A stretch of DNA of 64,000 bases. Origin: Branchiostoma floridae. Lineage: Eukaryota > Chordata > Leptocardii > Amphioxiformes > Branchiostomatidae. Both the position numbers and the translations under genes were made by a program. The notes beneath the pieces are model-generated. The model was not told the DNA's origin and searched no databases. It saw nothing but the letters and a program-made list of their open reading frames with translations. The stretch is taken from contig NC_049990.1 of NCBI RefSeq assembly GCF_000003815.2, positions 15,432,856 to 15,496,855 of the forward strand. Reading direction: 5' to 3'. This document shows positions 11,748 through 23,800 of this stretch, piece by piece (the stretch's first letter is position 1; each line of letters begins with the position of its first letter).

Positions 11748-11995
11748 CGTCATTCAGTACCAAGGACAGGACTGGACACCAAGTCATCACTGACTGTCAT
11801 TCAGTACCAGGGATAGACCTGAACACCAAGGGATCACTGACCGTCATTCAGTACCAGGGGCAGGACTGGTCACCAAGGGATCACTGACTGTCATTCAGTA
11901 CCAAGGACAGGACTGGACACCAAGTCATCACTGACTGTCATTCAGTACCATGGACAGGACTGGACACCAAGGGATCACTGACTGTCATACGACAG
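11748..11995 (+). repeat. 47-bp minisatellite array (about 5 units)
   Basis: Units contain GGGACAGGACTGGACACC and AAGGGATCACTGACTGTCAT. The period is 47 bp. The forward orientation is defined by this strand. Confidence 0.9.
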
Positions 11996-11999
11996 AATA

Positions 12000-12560
12000 G
12001 GATCTTTTCGTAAATGTCGCGGAACGAATCTAAAACCAGGAACATTTTGAGTATGTGTCATTTGTAAGCCTACTGATACTGAACGTTTCAAAAGGCTTCG
12101 AGAAGACTATAGATGCCAACACCACAGTGCCTTTGGTGTTTAACAAGAGTTTGCTATGGTAAAGTTTGGTTTATTCCATATGCCTTCTGGCATTTTCCTT
12201 ATAGGGAAGGGAATCAAGAAAGTTCCGACATACAAGTACGAACAGTCACCAATGTACGTCTCTCTTTCGCAAGCCATGTTAAACTAATAGTAGTTAGTAC
12301 GTGAAAAGGATTTAGACATCTTAATACAGCGCGGCAGGAGGCATCTTTCAGCGCTCATGGCCTTCGTGAATCATTCACCATTAACGCTTGTACGGATTCT
12401 TACTAAGTCTCACAAGTTTCTTGGAAATGCAAAGTTAAAGCGTAGTTTGAGGTTACGATGACATTTGCTTTAACTCACATGTATGTCTCTGTCATCACTA
12501 GGCAAATCAAAGGTTTGGTCAAAGACTTTTCTGTGATATTTGTTATTGTCTTAAAGCAGA
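12000..12560 (+). repeat. Spacer module of the composite satellite, copy 1
   Basis: Follows the 47-bp array. Recurring blocks are CTAAAACCAGGAAC, AAAGGCTTCGAGAAGACTAT, GTGTTTAACAAGAG, CTTTCGCAAGCCATGTT and GTGATATTTGT. The same blocks recur at 15080-15640 and, inverted, at 17745-18300. Shorter or more diverged copies run through to 28600. Confidence 0.8.
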
Positions 12561-14169
12561 TGATTTTGTTAAAAAAAAGAGACACTTGCGCTTTCACTTG
12601 TTAAGTCTCCACGTGCCTGATTTAGCGCCCCTTCACACGAGAGCAAGAATGGGCCAGAATGCCGTCAGAATGAAAATTCCTTTCTATTCCTGGTAATTCG
12701 TAGTGTATTCTAGAAATTCTCACTACATTCCTGATATTTGTGCCCGTTCATTTGGCTGGCCCGAAAGTTTTTTGACATGCTAAAAACTTTCGAGGTGCAT
12801 TTGAAGTGGCATTCAAAGTGTATCTTAAGTGTATTCTAACTATTCTTACTGCAGTATGACCGCATTCGACGGCATTCCAACATTATTCGAAACATTCTCA
12901 TCTTATTCGATGAATTAGGCACCCCTGAATGACCAACCACGGCTTAAAGCCCCAATGCAACGGGGTTTATAGGTATTATTTTCTATGCTAATTTGTGAAA
13001 CTGTCGGTGGTAGTTGTCACCGCGGTCCCCATCTTTAACGCAGCGCGCCACACGTCTGGGTTTTTCTGAGGCCGCCAAAATTGATGGATGACGTCATGTG
13101 ACGTCACAAGGGGCACGCCCACCCTCAACAAGTCGGGTGTCGGATCACGACGAGGCGCACGCATAGGGCGGTCTCGGCTAGACTTTAGTTTTTTCTCAAT
13201 TTGCCCTTCCTCCATTTAATACTAGTTTGAGTCGGAGGCAGAAGACATTGAAAGCTACAGGGAAGTAACAGAACGTCGTGGAAATGAGGAGTGGCTGTCC
13301 TCATTGAATTGGCGTGCACTTCTACTCCTTAGACCTCGACCAACTCGTCTGAGAGCTCCAAATGGGCATTTTCGGCCAAAGAGCGGCCGATGTCCTGGCT
13401 TCGCTTTTGGGATACAACTGTGTGAAGACTAGAATAAATGACTTAACAAGTATTAGAATATGTTACTGTTTCACCGCTAATATTCATCCTCCTAACGCCC
13501 GAAGTTTCGACGCGACTGTGGTCCCTCTGCGTAGGAGAATGCTAATTTGAGGTGTAAAGTTGTATATTCCAACGCCTTAGCTGGGTGCAGACACTTGTGA
13601 GAACAGCCTATTCCGCCATACTAGGCGATGCATGCTACGCCTGCCCGGCAAATTGATTGGTTCGACATTTTGTTTTCCCAGAACTCATTACCACCAAGCT
13701 CTGTAGGGGCATATCATAAAGTGGAACTTATTTTCACCAAGCACTGTAGTAGCGATGTCATTAGATACCTTTTAACAACGCTTATAGTTAGCTGTGCAGG
13801 TAAGGTGTGACAGGTGGTCGTATAACTAGTTGCTGTAACGTTAACGCCACGTGCCTGCGAAACTGCTGTGCTACATGAAGGTCAATTGGCTTGAAACAAG
13901 GTCATCCATTCACTTATGACGTCAACTCCCTGTAGATTAATAAGATAGAGCCACGCGTTGTCTGGTCTGGTATTTTGTTTTAATGCTTAAAGTGCATGCC
14001 TTTTGTCTCAAGCGTGCTTTACACGTGTGAACTATAAAACCACTTAACACAACCAATGCGTCATTTACTGAGATTTACTGACATTCATTCATTCATTCAT
14101 TCGTCCCATAGCCCTTTACTGACATAACAGGTGACAATCCCCTTCCCAAGACGTCAACCCAGAATTCAG

Positions 14170-14400
14170 ACTGTAAGGTTTGATCCACTTACACCGGAAA
14201 GGGACCCCTACTCTTTTCTATTAGTGTGACATATTTCTAACACGTTCGTGTTGAGGTTCTCCTCAAACACAGAATATCCATTTAACATCATATACATGAG
14301 ACGACCCTAAAAGAAGCTAAGTACTTATTTCAACATGAGTGAAGTCGTTTTAAGCGCCTTTCTTAAGGGCGAAAAATCGGTGATACATTAGCTGGCCTCA
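14170..14400 (-). mobile_element. SINE tail remnant
   Basis: The duplicated counterpart of the tail at 11275-11500, without a tRNA head. Confidence 0.55.
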
Positions 14401-14645
14401 TTTGTTAGCCAACTGATACTGAAAATGTCAAAAAGCTTCAAGAAGACTGTAGATGCCAACACCACAGTGCCTTTGCTGTTTAACAAGAGCTTGCTATTGT
14501 TAAGTTCGTTTTTTTTCGAGATGCATGTTCGTCGCATGCTGGCCTTTCCCCGGGGAAGGTATGTTAATTATTGTTATTTTTCAATAAAGCTTAAAATGTT
14601 TACAAAAAATTAAAAGTCGAAAACGTTCCTATTGTATCCATAATC

Positions 14646-15074
14646 GTCATTCAGTACCAGGGACAGGACTGGACACCAAGGGATCATTGGCGGTCATTCA
14701 TTACCAGGGACAGGACTGGACACCAAGGGATCACTGTCCGTCATTCAGTAACAGGGACAGGACTGGACACCAAGGCATCACTGGCTGTCATTCAGCACCA
14801 GGGACAGGACTGGACACCAAGGGATCACTGTCCGTCATTCAGTAACAGGGACAGAACTGGACACCAAGGGATAAATGTCCGTCATTCAGCATCAGGGACA
14901 GGACTGGGCACCGAGGGATAACTGTCCGTCATTCAGTACCAGGGACAGGACTGGACACCAAGGGATCACTGTCCGTCATTCAGTAACAGGGACAGAACTG
15001 GACACCAAGGGATAAATGTCCGTCATTCAGCATCAGGGACAGGACTGGGCACCAAGGGATCACTGTCCGTCATT
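14646..15074 (+). repeat. 47-bp minisatellite array (about 9 units)
   Basis: Forward orientation. Several units read GTAACAGGGACAGAACTGG and alternate with CATCAGGGACAGGACTGGG, a local two- or three-unit pattern. Confidence 0.9.
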
Positions 15075-15079
15075 CAACA

Positions 15080-15650
15080 GAATATTATCTTTTCATAAAT
15101 GTCGCGCCAACCGAATCTAAAACTAGGAACATTTTTAGTATGTGTCATTTGTAAGCCAACTGATACTGAACGTTTCAAAAGGCTTCGAGAAGACTATACA
15201 TGCCAACACCACAGTGCCTTTGGTGTTTAACAAGAGTTTGCTATGGTAAAGCTCGGTTTATTCTGAATGCCTTCTGGCATTTTCCTTAGGGAAGGGAATC
15301 AAGAAAGTTCCGACACAGAAGTACGAACAATCAGCACTGTACGTTTCTCTTTCGCAAGCCATGTTAAACTAATAGTAAAAGTCGTGAAAAGGATTTAGAC
15401 ATCTTAATACAGCGCGGCAGGAGGCATCTTTCAGCACACATGACCTTCGTGATTCATTCACCATTAACGCTTGCACAGATTCTTGCTAAGTCTCGCAAGA
15501 CCAAAGATTCTTGGAAATGCAAAGTACAAGCGTAGTTTGAGGTTACGATGGCATTTGCTTTAAATCACATGTATGTCTCTGTCATCACTAGGCAAATCAA
15601 ACGTTTCTACGACTTTTCTGTGATATTTGTAATCTTCTTAAACAGCTAAT
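15080..15650 (+). repeat. Spacer module of the composite satellite, copy 2
   Basis: Close to copy 1 (12000-12560) along its whole length. It forms the left arm of a large inverted repeat with 17745-18300. Confidence 0.85.
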
Positions 15651-15844
15651 GTTGTTCAAAAGTGCGACATGTCCACGTGCCTGATTTAAGAACGCACAAA
15701 CGCTTATGCAATCCATTGACGTATTCTAGGCTTATTGATGGACAGGGAGTGAACATTGTGTACTTCCCTCCATTTGTGGAAGGATTGACATAACAGGTGA
15801 CTATTGCCTTTTTAAGATGTCAACACGGAGACCAGAATGTAAGG

Positions 15845-16135
15845 TTTGATCCATTCACACCGGGAAGTTCCTCTACTCTTTTTTATTAGCGTGATATCCT
15901 TTTAACGCACGTACTCGTGCGTGGTGTGGTTCTCCTCAAACACAGGACCTCCATTTAACGTCATATCCATGGAACGGCCCTAACAGAAGTTGCGTACGAA
16001 ATATTTCAACTTGAGTGCAGTGAGGAAAGTCGTGTTAAGCGTCTTTCTTTAAGGACGAAAAATATGTAGCATATCAGTGGATTTGAGCTTCTGTGTTCCG
16101 AGGCAAACACCCTGCCTTTACGCCACAGGACCTCA
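15845..16135 (-). mobile_element. tRNA-derived SINE with extended tail, diverged
   Basis: Minus strand: a tRNA-like head near 16100-16135 (GGCGTAAAGGCAGGGTGTTT) followed by the shared tail. The B box is degraded. Confidence 0.55.
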
Positions 16136-17323
16136 CTACATTCATGTCTTAACGAGTTTGTTCAATGCAAGGCAATTGGACCACTTCTAGTCAATAAATA
16201 CGTCGATGGGTGGTGGAATTTATCATGCCAGGAGATACATCTGGTTTTGATTGTACACAGGAGAAAAACAGTCATCGAGAGAGTTCCATACGTAGTTTGG
16301 CAGTCCTAGCAAAGTAGCTGCTTTATAAGGGCTTTGTAACAGGCTATTGAACAGTATAACGATATGAGCTGGAGGAAACCCTTAGTGGTTCGCAGAAAGA
16401 CACTCAATGGGCTGATAAGTAGTGTGGGAGTATCGGAGCCATGAAAGTACCGGTAGATAAGAAACATTGGGCATATGACCTGTGAGACAGGTGGTCCTGC
16501 TGTATTGCTAACTACACAATGGTCGTACAAAGTCTCCTTTGAATGCAGTATAATAGTCGTAGGCAGTCCTTTGGGTGGCCTATTAGTTAGAGATATTCCC
16601 GGCCTACTCCACACCTACGATCCTTGTGACCTACTGCGTTTTAACTTTCCACGTGGGTGATCTTCGTTTTCCAGGAATCTCCTCATCATTAACTGTGAGC
16701 CTGGTGCTTTCTGAAGAAGACCGCATGCAGTGTCCGTGATAACGGTAAAAGAATCGTTAAACAAATTGCTTCCCTTGGTTGATGGCTTCCCAATGGAATA
16801 ACATCCATTATTATTACTATATGAAAAGGAAACGAATCCACACTTTGTTTGATTACGTGCGTTACTTTCTTATCGTGTCGAAACATTCATGTACCTGTTT
16901 TTCAAATTGCGTCAAGCGAGCAATGGTAGTATGCGTCAGGAGTAAGTTCAAATAGCTAACAATGACTGACAAATGACACTTTCGTTCCTATTATTATCGA
17001 TAAGCATGGTACTTTGACATGCTAGAGGTGGGGCTTTTTTTCAGACCTTCAACTTTACCTCGGATCTGGTAGGATGTTCTGATGTTCAATGAAGCTAAGG
17101 GGATGGCAAAGAAATCTGTTTTTTTTTTATTGGGGTGTCTGTGTGGCTGAGTGTGAGTGTGTTTGTGTGAGAACGCATATGTGTGCGCGCGTGTGTGTGA
17201 CTGTGCGAGTGTGTGCGTGCGTGTTTGTGTGTGTTTCGTGTTTTAATGTATGAGTGAGTGTGTGTTTCTGCGCACGTATGCGTCTTATGTGTATGTTTCT
17301 GTGCGAGGTTTAGAAATTCATTT
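16136..17323. other. Mostly unique spacer of the large inverted repeat
   Basis: No gene recognised. A 102-codon minus-strand frame (16306-16614) shows no known domain. From 17130 the sequence becomes GT-rich. Confidence 0.45.
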
Positions 17324-17552
17324 GAGTGAGTGAGTGAGCGAGCGAGCGAGCGAGTGAGTGAGTGAGTGATTGACTGGGTTAGTGAGTGAACGAGTGAGTG
17401 AGTGACTGAGTGAGTGAGTGAGTGAGTGAGTGAGTGACTGAGTGAGTGAGTGAGTAAGTGAGTAAGTGAGTGAGTGAGTGAGTGAGTGAGTGAGTGAGTG
17501 AGTGAGTGAGTGAGTGAGTGAGTGAGTGAGTGAGTGAGTGAGTGAGTGAGTG
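17324..17552. repeat. GAGT tetranucleotide microsatellite
   Basis: Near-continuous GTGA repeats with a few GCGA and GACT variants. They create a Ser-Leu-Thr-His repeat frame on the minus strand that is not a gene. Confidence 0.97.
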
Positions 17553-17744
17553 GAGAATATGTCGCTAGGTATATAGATGTTGGGAGATGCATGTCACAAT
17601 GTTCACGCCCTGTCTATCAATAATGAATACTTAAAGCCTAGAATACTGGATTGCACCATGTACCAACGTTTGTGCGTCCTACAACAAGCCACGCGAAGAC
17701 TTTAGAAGTGGAAGCGCACAGTTACAGAAATAGCGACCATGTCA

Positions 17745-18300
17745 CTACTTTAAGAAGATAACAAATATCATAGGAAAGTCTTTGAGCAAACCTTTGATCT
17801 GCCTAGTAATGACATATGCATACATGTGACTTAAGCAAATGTCATTGTGACCTCAAACTACGTTTGAACTTTGCATTTCCCGGAACGTTTGGTCTTGCGA
17901 GACATGGTAAGAATCTGTGCAAGCCTTAATGGTAAGTGATTCACGAAGGTCATGTTTGCTGAAAAAGTGCCTCCTGTCGCGCTGTATTAAGATGTTGTAA
18001 TCCTTTTCACGTGACCTACCGTTATTTACACATGGCTTACCAAAGATAGACGTACAGTGTTGATTGTTAGTACATGTACTATGTACTTGATCTCCTTCCC
18101 CGGGGCACAGGCCTGAAGGCACATCGACTAAAACGAACTTTACTTTAGTAAGCTCTTGTTAAACAGCAACGGCACTGTGTTGTTTGTATCTATGTTCAGT
18201 ATGTTCAGTATTAGTTGGCTTACAAATGACACGTACTCAAAAGGTTCCTGGTTTTAGATTCGGTTGGCGCGATATTTACGAAAAGATCCTATTTTGTTGA
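17745..18300 (-). repeat. Spacer module of the composite satellite, inverted copy
   Basis: The reverse complement aligns with 15080-15640 along its length: AGCGCGACAGGAGGCA, ATGACCTTCGTGAATCA and CAAAGTTCAAACGTAGTTTG blocks in the same order. Confidence 0.85.
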
Positions 18301-18330
18301 ATGAAGATCAGTGATCACCTGGTGTCCAGT

Positions 18331-18590
18331 TTGGTTTGGTTTGGTTTATTTAGATCTCCATTAGTGAAATACACTAGTCTTCCTGGAGTCCACATTAAAA
18401 CAATACAGAAATAATTGCAACATAAATGTACAAATTATACAAATTATAACTTTGAAATAACAGAAAGCAAACATATGGTAAACTGAAAAACAGTGATTTG
18501 CATACGTGAAGTAAAATAAAATAAATCAACTTAGTTCTTATATATACAACAAAATGTCCAATTGAATTAACAGAAACTTGGTAATATCTA
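18331..18590 (-). mobile_element. LINE 3' end inserted in a 47-bp minisatellite unit
   Basis: On the minus strand the segment ends GGAGATCTAAATAAACCAAA with further AAACC repeats, a typical non-LTR element tail, preceded by a GGAAGACTAGTGT...ACTAATGGAG hairpin. The 47-bp unit is interrupted at CAGT (18327-18330), which reappears at 18591-18594 as a short target duplication. Confidence 0.65.
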
Positions 18591-18665
18591 CAGTCTTGTC
18601 CTTGGTGTCGAATGGCGGACAGAAATCCCTTGATATTCAGTCCTGTCCCTGGAACTGAATGAGGC

Positions 18666-19140
18666 TTATGGATATCGAAGGAAAGTCTGACTCACAATTT
18701 GATCTGCCAAGTGATTACAGAGGCATACATGTGACTTACAATGCAGGTCATTGTCCATGGAAACTTGCCAATTTCCCAGAATCTTGGCTTACACAAGACT
18801 TAGAAAGAGGCTCTGCAGGTATCATCGGTAGGAAATGATTCGTGACGGTAAATGTGTGCTAGAAAAAGCCTCCAACTGTTTCAAGATGTTTGAACCCTTG
18901 TTGCTCAGCCTACCATTATTTGAATATGGCATATAAAAGATGGAGGCAAGCTCTTCTTAAACAGACATTATGGTGTTAAGCTGTATAGTCGTCTTTAAGC
19001 ATTTTGACATGACCACCATTAGTAGAAAAGGTTTCTGGGTTTTGTTTCTGTTTGCGACATTTCCGAAAAGATCATGCTGTTTTTGAAAACAACCGTGGCG
19101 CCCTCCTAGTATTTCAGCACTAGAGACAAGACGTGACACA
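18666..19140 (-). repeat. Spacer module, diverged inverted copy
   Basis: Carries the CAAGATGTTTGAACCC, CTACCATTATTTGAATATGG and GGTTTCTGGGTTTTG blocks found in other spacers, in reverse orientation. Confidence 0.65.
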
Positions 19141-19760
19141 AAGGGGTCACTGACCGTCATTTCAAACCAGAATGGCGATCATTGATCCCTTGATGTCCAG
19201 TCCTGTCCCTGTCGCTAAATACTGACTACATTTCTTTTTATACCGCCAAATAAATCAATTCGAACCCCTGGTGTCCAGTCCTGTCCCTGGTGCTGAATGA
19301 CGGACAGTGATCCCTTGGTGTCCAGTCCTGTCCCTGGTACTGAATGACTGTCAGTGCTCCCTCGGTGTCCAGTCCTGTCCCTAGTTCTGAATGACGGTCA
19401 GTGATTCCTTGGTGTCCAGTTCTGTCCCTGGTTCTGAATGACGGACAGTGGTCCCTTAGTGCCCAGTCATGTCCCTGGTGCTGAATGGCAGACAGTGATC
19501 CCTTGGTGTCCAGTCCTGTCCCTGGTACTGAATGACGGTCAGTGATCCCTTGGTGTCCAGTCCTGTCCCTGGTACTGAATGACGGTCAGAAATCCCTTGG
19601 TGTCCAGTCCTGTCTCTGGTACTGAATGACGGTCAGAAATCCCTTGGTGTCCAGTCCTGTCTCTGGTACTGAATGACGGTCAGAAATCCCTTGGTGTCCA
19701 GTCCTGTCCCTGGTACTGAATGACGGTCAGAAATCCCTTGGTGTCCAGTCCTGACCCTTT
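19141..19760 (-). repeat. 47-bp minisatellite array, reverse (about 12 units)
   Basis: Units read CTTGGTGTCCAGTCCTGTCC on this strand. The last four units are almost identical (GGTCAGAAATCCC variant), a sign of recent local expansion. Confidence 0.9.
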
Positions 19761-19940
19761 ATTGTGGTTATAGGAAAATCTTTGACTTGTTCTACTTTAT
19801 TTACATCTAAAGGCTTTATTGACAAAAATAAAAATAACTATATACTTTGTCAAATGTACCTATACAGCATCCTGACTACACTCCCTACTCCTTTTTTATC
19901 CTTTACGTGTGTACAAACATTTGACAGAGTTTTCTGTCTG

Positions 19941-20215
19941 NNNNNNNNNNNNNNNNNNNNNNNNNNNNNNNNNNNNNNNNNNNNNNNNNNNNNNNNNNNN
20001 NNNNNNNNNNNNNNNNNNNNNNNNNNNNNNNNNNNNNNNNNNNNNNNNNNNNNNNNNNNNNNNNNNNNNNNNNNNNNNNNNNNNNNNNNNNNNNNNNNNN
20101 NNNNNNNNNNNNNNNNNNNNNNNNNNNNNNNNNNNNNNNNNNNNNNNNNNNNNNNNNNNNNNNNNNNNNNNNNNNNNNNNNNNNNNNNNNNNNNNNNNNN
20201 NNNNNNNNNNNNNNN
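19941..20215. other. Assembly gap (275 N)
   Basis: Run of undetermined bases within the composite satellite. Frames crossing it are meaningless. Confidence 1.
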
Positions 20216-20670
20216 CACTCAGCTTACAATGTTTTATCATGGCTTGCGAAAGAGAGAGAGACAAGCTCTGTTGAACAGCTAAGACACTGTAGCGTTGACC
20301 TGTAAATTCTTCTTTAAGCCTTTTAAGACTCCCACCATTTGTTGACAAGGTTTCTGGTTTTAGCTTCGGTTCATGACATTTCCGCTAAGATCATGTTCTG
20401 TTACAGACTTAGACAGAGGCTCTACTAGTATTTTCCGCAGTGAATGATTCGTGATGGCCATGTGTGCTAGAAAACATCATCCACCAAGATATTTGAATCC
20501 TTGTCGCTCAACCTACCATTATTTGAATATGGCTTGCAAAAAAGAGAGGCGCTCTCTTATTAAACAGACAAAAATACTGGTGTTTTTAAGCCTGTTGAGA
20601 CACCCACCTATAATGGAAAAAGTTTCCGGTTTTAGGTTCGACATTTCTGATAAGATCATTTTTGTTCCAT
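20216..20670 (-). repeat. Spacer modules, two partial inverted copies
   Basis: Two successive diverged copies, each with a GGCTTGC(G/A)AAA block and a GGTTTC(T/C)GGTTTTAG block. Confidence 0.6.
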
Positions 20671-21012
20671 TGGTGTCCAGTCCTGCACCTCGTCGTTGAA
20701 TGTAGGTCACTGATCCTTTGGTGTCCAGTGCTGTCCCTGGTGCTGAATGACAGTCACTGGTCCTTTTTTGTCCAGTCCTGTCCCTGGTACTGAATGACGG
20801 TCAGTGATCCCATAGTGTCCAATCCGGTCCTTTTGTGTCCAGTCCTGTACCTAGTACTGGATGATAGACAGTGATACCTAGGTATCCAGTTCTGTCAGTC
20901 TTGACGTGGTTTGATACCAAGTGATTAGTACTGTGTGCCATTCGAAAAAAGGTACGAAAGGGAAAGACGGTCAGTGATCCTTTTTTGTTCAGTCCTGTCC
21001 CTGGTGCTGAGT
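20671..21012 (-). repeat. 47-bp minisatellite array, diverged
   Basis: About five degraded reverse units, interrupted near 20890-20965 by unrelated sequence. Confidence 0.7.
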
Positions 21013-21049
21013 CCATTGCAAGAGATAATACTATAGTCTACTGCTACTC

Positions 21050-21400
21050 GTTTACACGAGAGAAAAGGTCTGGATCATTTTTCAGAAATGTCGCGAACAG
21101 AAACTAAAACCAGGAACCTTTAAAAGTTGTGTCTTGCGTACGCAAAGTAAAGGTAAAATGCTTCAAGAACACTATAGATACTAATACCAGTGTCTTTACT
21201 GTTTAATGTGAGCTTACAAAGGAACATTTTGGTATAGTCTAGCTGCAAGAACGTCGCATATTGGCATTCATCCTAAGTGATAGGAATTAAGGTTCCTACA
21301 CAATGACATTCTTTTTCCACCTCTCTCTCTTTGTTCTTTTGTCTTTACTTTCAATAGCTATAGTAAAATAATAGTGGGGTAAGTGATAAGGCTTTACATA
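21050..21400 (+). repeat. Spacer module, forward copy
   Basis: Begins AAATGTCGCGAACAGAAACT and runs through the GCTTCAAGAACACTATAGAT and GCAAGAACGTCGCATATTGG blocks. Confidence 0.6.
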
Positions 21401-21415
21401 TCTTGAGCCATCTTG

Positions 21416-21416
21416 A

Positions 21417-21507
<91 letters not shown>
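21416..21507. repeat. TC and CA microsatellite
   Basis: TCTC run followed by CACA runs split by ATACATACATAC. Confidence 0.97.
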
Positions 21508-21569
21508 TCCCTTGGTCTCCAGTCACGTCCCTGTGTTTGAATGACAAGACAAACAGATACCACAGACCG

Positions 21570-21690
21570 TCATTCGGTCATTCAGTACCAGGGACAGGAC
21601 TGGACACCAAGAGATCACTGTCTGTCATTCTGGTTTGAAGTGACAGTCAGTGATCCCCTTGTGCCAAGTCTTGTCTCTAGAGATGAAATA
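21570..21690. repeat. Two facing fragments of the 47-bp unit
   Basis: A forward unit (21575-21637) is followed directly by a reverse-oriented fragment (GACAGTCAGTGATCCCCTTG), so orientation switches here. Confidence 0.65.
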
Positions 21691-21699
21691 CTACGAGGA

Positions 21700-22695
21700 A
21701 TCCACGGTTGTTTTCAAACACAGCATGATCTTACCGGAAATGTCGCGAAGCGAAACTAAAACCGGAAACTATTGGTAGGCACCTCAAAAGGCTTAAAGAA
21801 GACCATACAGCTGAACACCACAGTGTCTTTGCTGTTTAAAAAGAGCTTGTCTCTCTCTTTTACAAGCCATATTCAAATAATGGTAGGTTGAGCGGCAATG
21901 TTTCAAACATCTTGAAACGGTTGGAGGCTTTTTCTAGCACACATGACCTTCACGAATCATTTACTACCAATGATATCCGCAGAGCCTTTTTTCTAAATTT
22001 TATAACATTAATGGGCAACTTCGCATGGACCATGAACTGCATTGTAAGTCACATGTATGCCTCTGTAATCACGGGGCAATTAAATTGTAAGACTTTCCTT
22101 TCATATACATAACCCCCAATCAGTGCCAGGGAAAGGAATATTGCTTGATCTGCTGGTGAGAACTGTGTCATATACATTTGTACACGTGTGTCACTTGCAG
22201 TACAGATCGTTGTCTCAGTAAACCTTGAACTTTGCTTTCTCGAAGCTTCATTTTGCCTGACTTTAAAGTCTTTTCATTTGATATCAATAATGAATGGATT
22301 CACGTGTGCTGTAAACTGCCTTCTACCGTGTTGTTTCAAGATGTTCAAAGCCTTTTGCCTTATCCTACCATAATTTGAACATTGCTTGCAAAAGATAAGG
22401 ACAAAAAACAGAGAGGGAGACAGAAATACGGTTGTCAGTGTCAGTTGTCAGTAGGTGATTTTATTCTTATCACTTACGAACTTTGTAAATGTCAAAAAGC
22501 GAAGATCGTAGAGCTAGACTGTACCAAACTTTGCCTTAACAAGCTCTTGTTTGACAAAAAAACAATGGTATCCATAGTGTTCTTGAGTTGGCAGATCATT
22601 GTCTTAGCAAACATTGAACTTTGCTTTACCAAAATCTTGGCTTTGGTTAAATTTAGAGTCTGCGCAGTTGATTTCGAGAATGGCTTCATGAAGGT
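21700..22695 (+). repeat. Spacer modules, forward, diverged
   Basis: At least two spacer-like copies. The first carries AAATGTCGCGAAGCGAAAC, AACATCTTGAAACGGTTGG and CATGACCTTCACGAATCATT. The second (22140-22695) is more diverged and runs into the gap. Confidence 0.55.
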
Positions 22696-22795
22696 NNNNN
22701 NNNNNNNNNNNNNNNNNNNNNNNNNNNNNNNNNNNNNNNNNNNNNNNNNNNNNNNNNNNNNNNNNNNNNNNNNNNNNNNNNNNNNNNNNNNNNNN
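22696..22795. other. Assembly gap (exactly 100 N)
   Basis: Exactly 100 undetermined bases, the usual placeholder for a gap of unknown length. The order and size of the flanking repeats are therefore uncertain. Confidence 1.
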
Positions 22796-23580
22796 GAAGA
22801 TTCTCTCAATGATCTGACACGTATCTGCGAACCAAGGCGACTGTCTCAAAAGGTTTCAAGAAGACTTTAGTTGCCAACAACACAGAGTCGTTGGTGTCTA
22901 ACAAGAATTTACTATGATAGCTTGGTTTAGTCTACTTGTATGTTCTTTGCATTGAGGGATGTAAGGTTCTGAGACACTGACGATCGCAATGGTGCCTCTC
23001 TCTTTTTGTTTTTCTGTCTTAATCCTTCGCGAGCCATATCCAACGGTAGCATGGCAAAACATCTTGAAACATCGCGCTAGGAGGTATTTTCCAAAAAACA
23101 TGACCTTCATGAAGCCATTATCGATATCAAATGCACAGACTCTAAATTCAACCAAAGCCAAGATTTTGGTTTAAAGCCAAGTTCAATGTTTTTTTGTCCA
23201 ATCATCAGCAAAGATGACCTTCATGAAGTCATTATCGATATCAACTGCAGAGACTCTAAATTCAACCAAAGCCAAGATTTTGGTAAAGCAAAGTTCAATG
23301 TTTGCTGAGACAATGATCTGCTAAGTCTACCCTATTTCTGTCTCTCTCTGTTTCTGTCCTTATCTTTTGCAAGCCATGTTCAAATTATGGTAGGATAAGG
23401 CAAAAGGCTTTGAACCTCTTAAAACATCACGGTAGTTTGCCGCACACGTGAATCCATAATTGATATCAAATGCACATGCAGACTCTAAAGTCAGGCAAAG
23501 CCAAGGTTTGGGAAAGCAAAGTTCATGGTTTACTGAGACAATTATCTGTACTACAAGTGACATACGTGTACAAATGTATA
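22796..23580. repeat. Diverged spacer modules with internal duplication
   Basis: AACATGACCTTCATGAAG...ATTATCGATATCAA...CAGACTCTAAATTCAACCAA occurs twice (about 23098-23180 and 23210-23290), with a third diverged form near 23450-23525. Confidence 0.55.
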
Positions 23581-23589
23581 TGTGGCGTC

Positions 23590-23800
23590 CAGCGTGGCGT
23601 AACTGGTAGAGCATTCGGCTCGGAATCTATAGGTCCTGAGTTCGATCCCCGCCGTGCCCCGACGTTGTGTACTTAGGAAAGGCACTTTACACGACCTTCC
23701 TCACTTCACCACAAAATGGGTTTCTGACTTCGGGGAGGTAAAAGGCTATCTTTACCTTCTGTCTGTATCGTGTATGTGGCACTGTTAATATAAGTTACAA
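23590..23800 (+). mobile_element. tRNA-derived SINE with clear pol III boxes
   Basis: A box TGGCGTAACTGG (23595-23606) and B box GAGTTCGATCC (23638-23648) at tRNA-like spacing, followed by the shared GGAAAGGCACTTTACACGAC tail. It sits inside the composite satellite. Confidence 0.85.

Larger units (their letters stand above)
8485..12560. repeat. Segmental tandem duplication, left copy
   Basis: Matches 12925-15650 in order. Shared blocks include CCACGGCTTAAAGCCCCA, CGCAGCGCGCCACACGTCTG, AGCTCCAAATGGGCATTTTC, the stretch around 10920-11210, the SINE tail, the 47-bp array and its spacer. This copy is longer because it carries about 1 kb of inserted hAT-type sequence near 9.75-10.74 kb and further DNA at 8.7-9.6 kb. 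Confidence 0.8.
12925..15650. repeat. Segmental tandem duplication, right copy
   Basis: The shorter partner of 8485-12560. Its 47-bp minisatellite array is longer (about nine units against five), so the array has changed size since the duplication. Confidence 0.8.

Noticed and set aside
17095-17592. 165-codon minus-strand Ser-Leu-Thr-His frame
   Set aside because: Translation of the GAGT microsatellite.
19764-20348. Reading frames of 120-172 codons
   Set aside because: They cross the 275-N gap and contain almost only undetermined residues.
23595-23648. Functional tRNA gene
   Set aside because: A and B boxes are present but there is no cloverleaf 3' half or terminator, and the same head is followed by the shared SINE tail at several sites.
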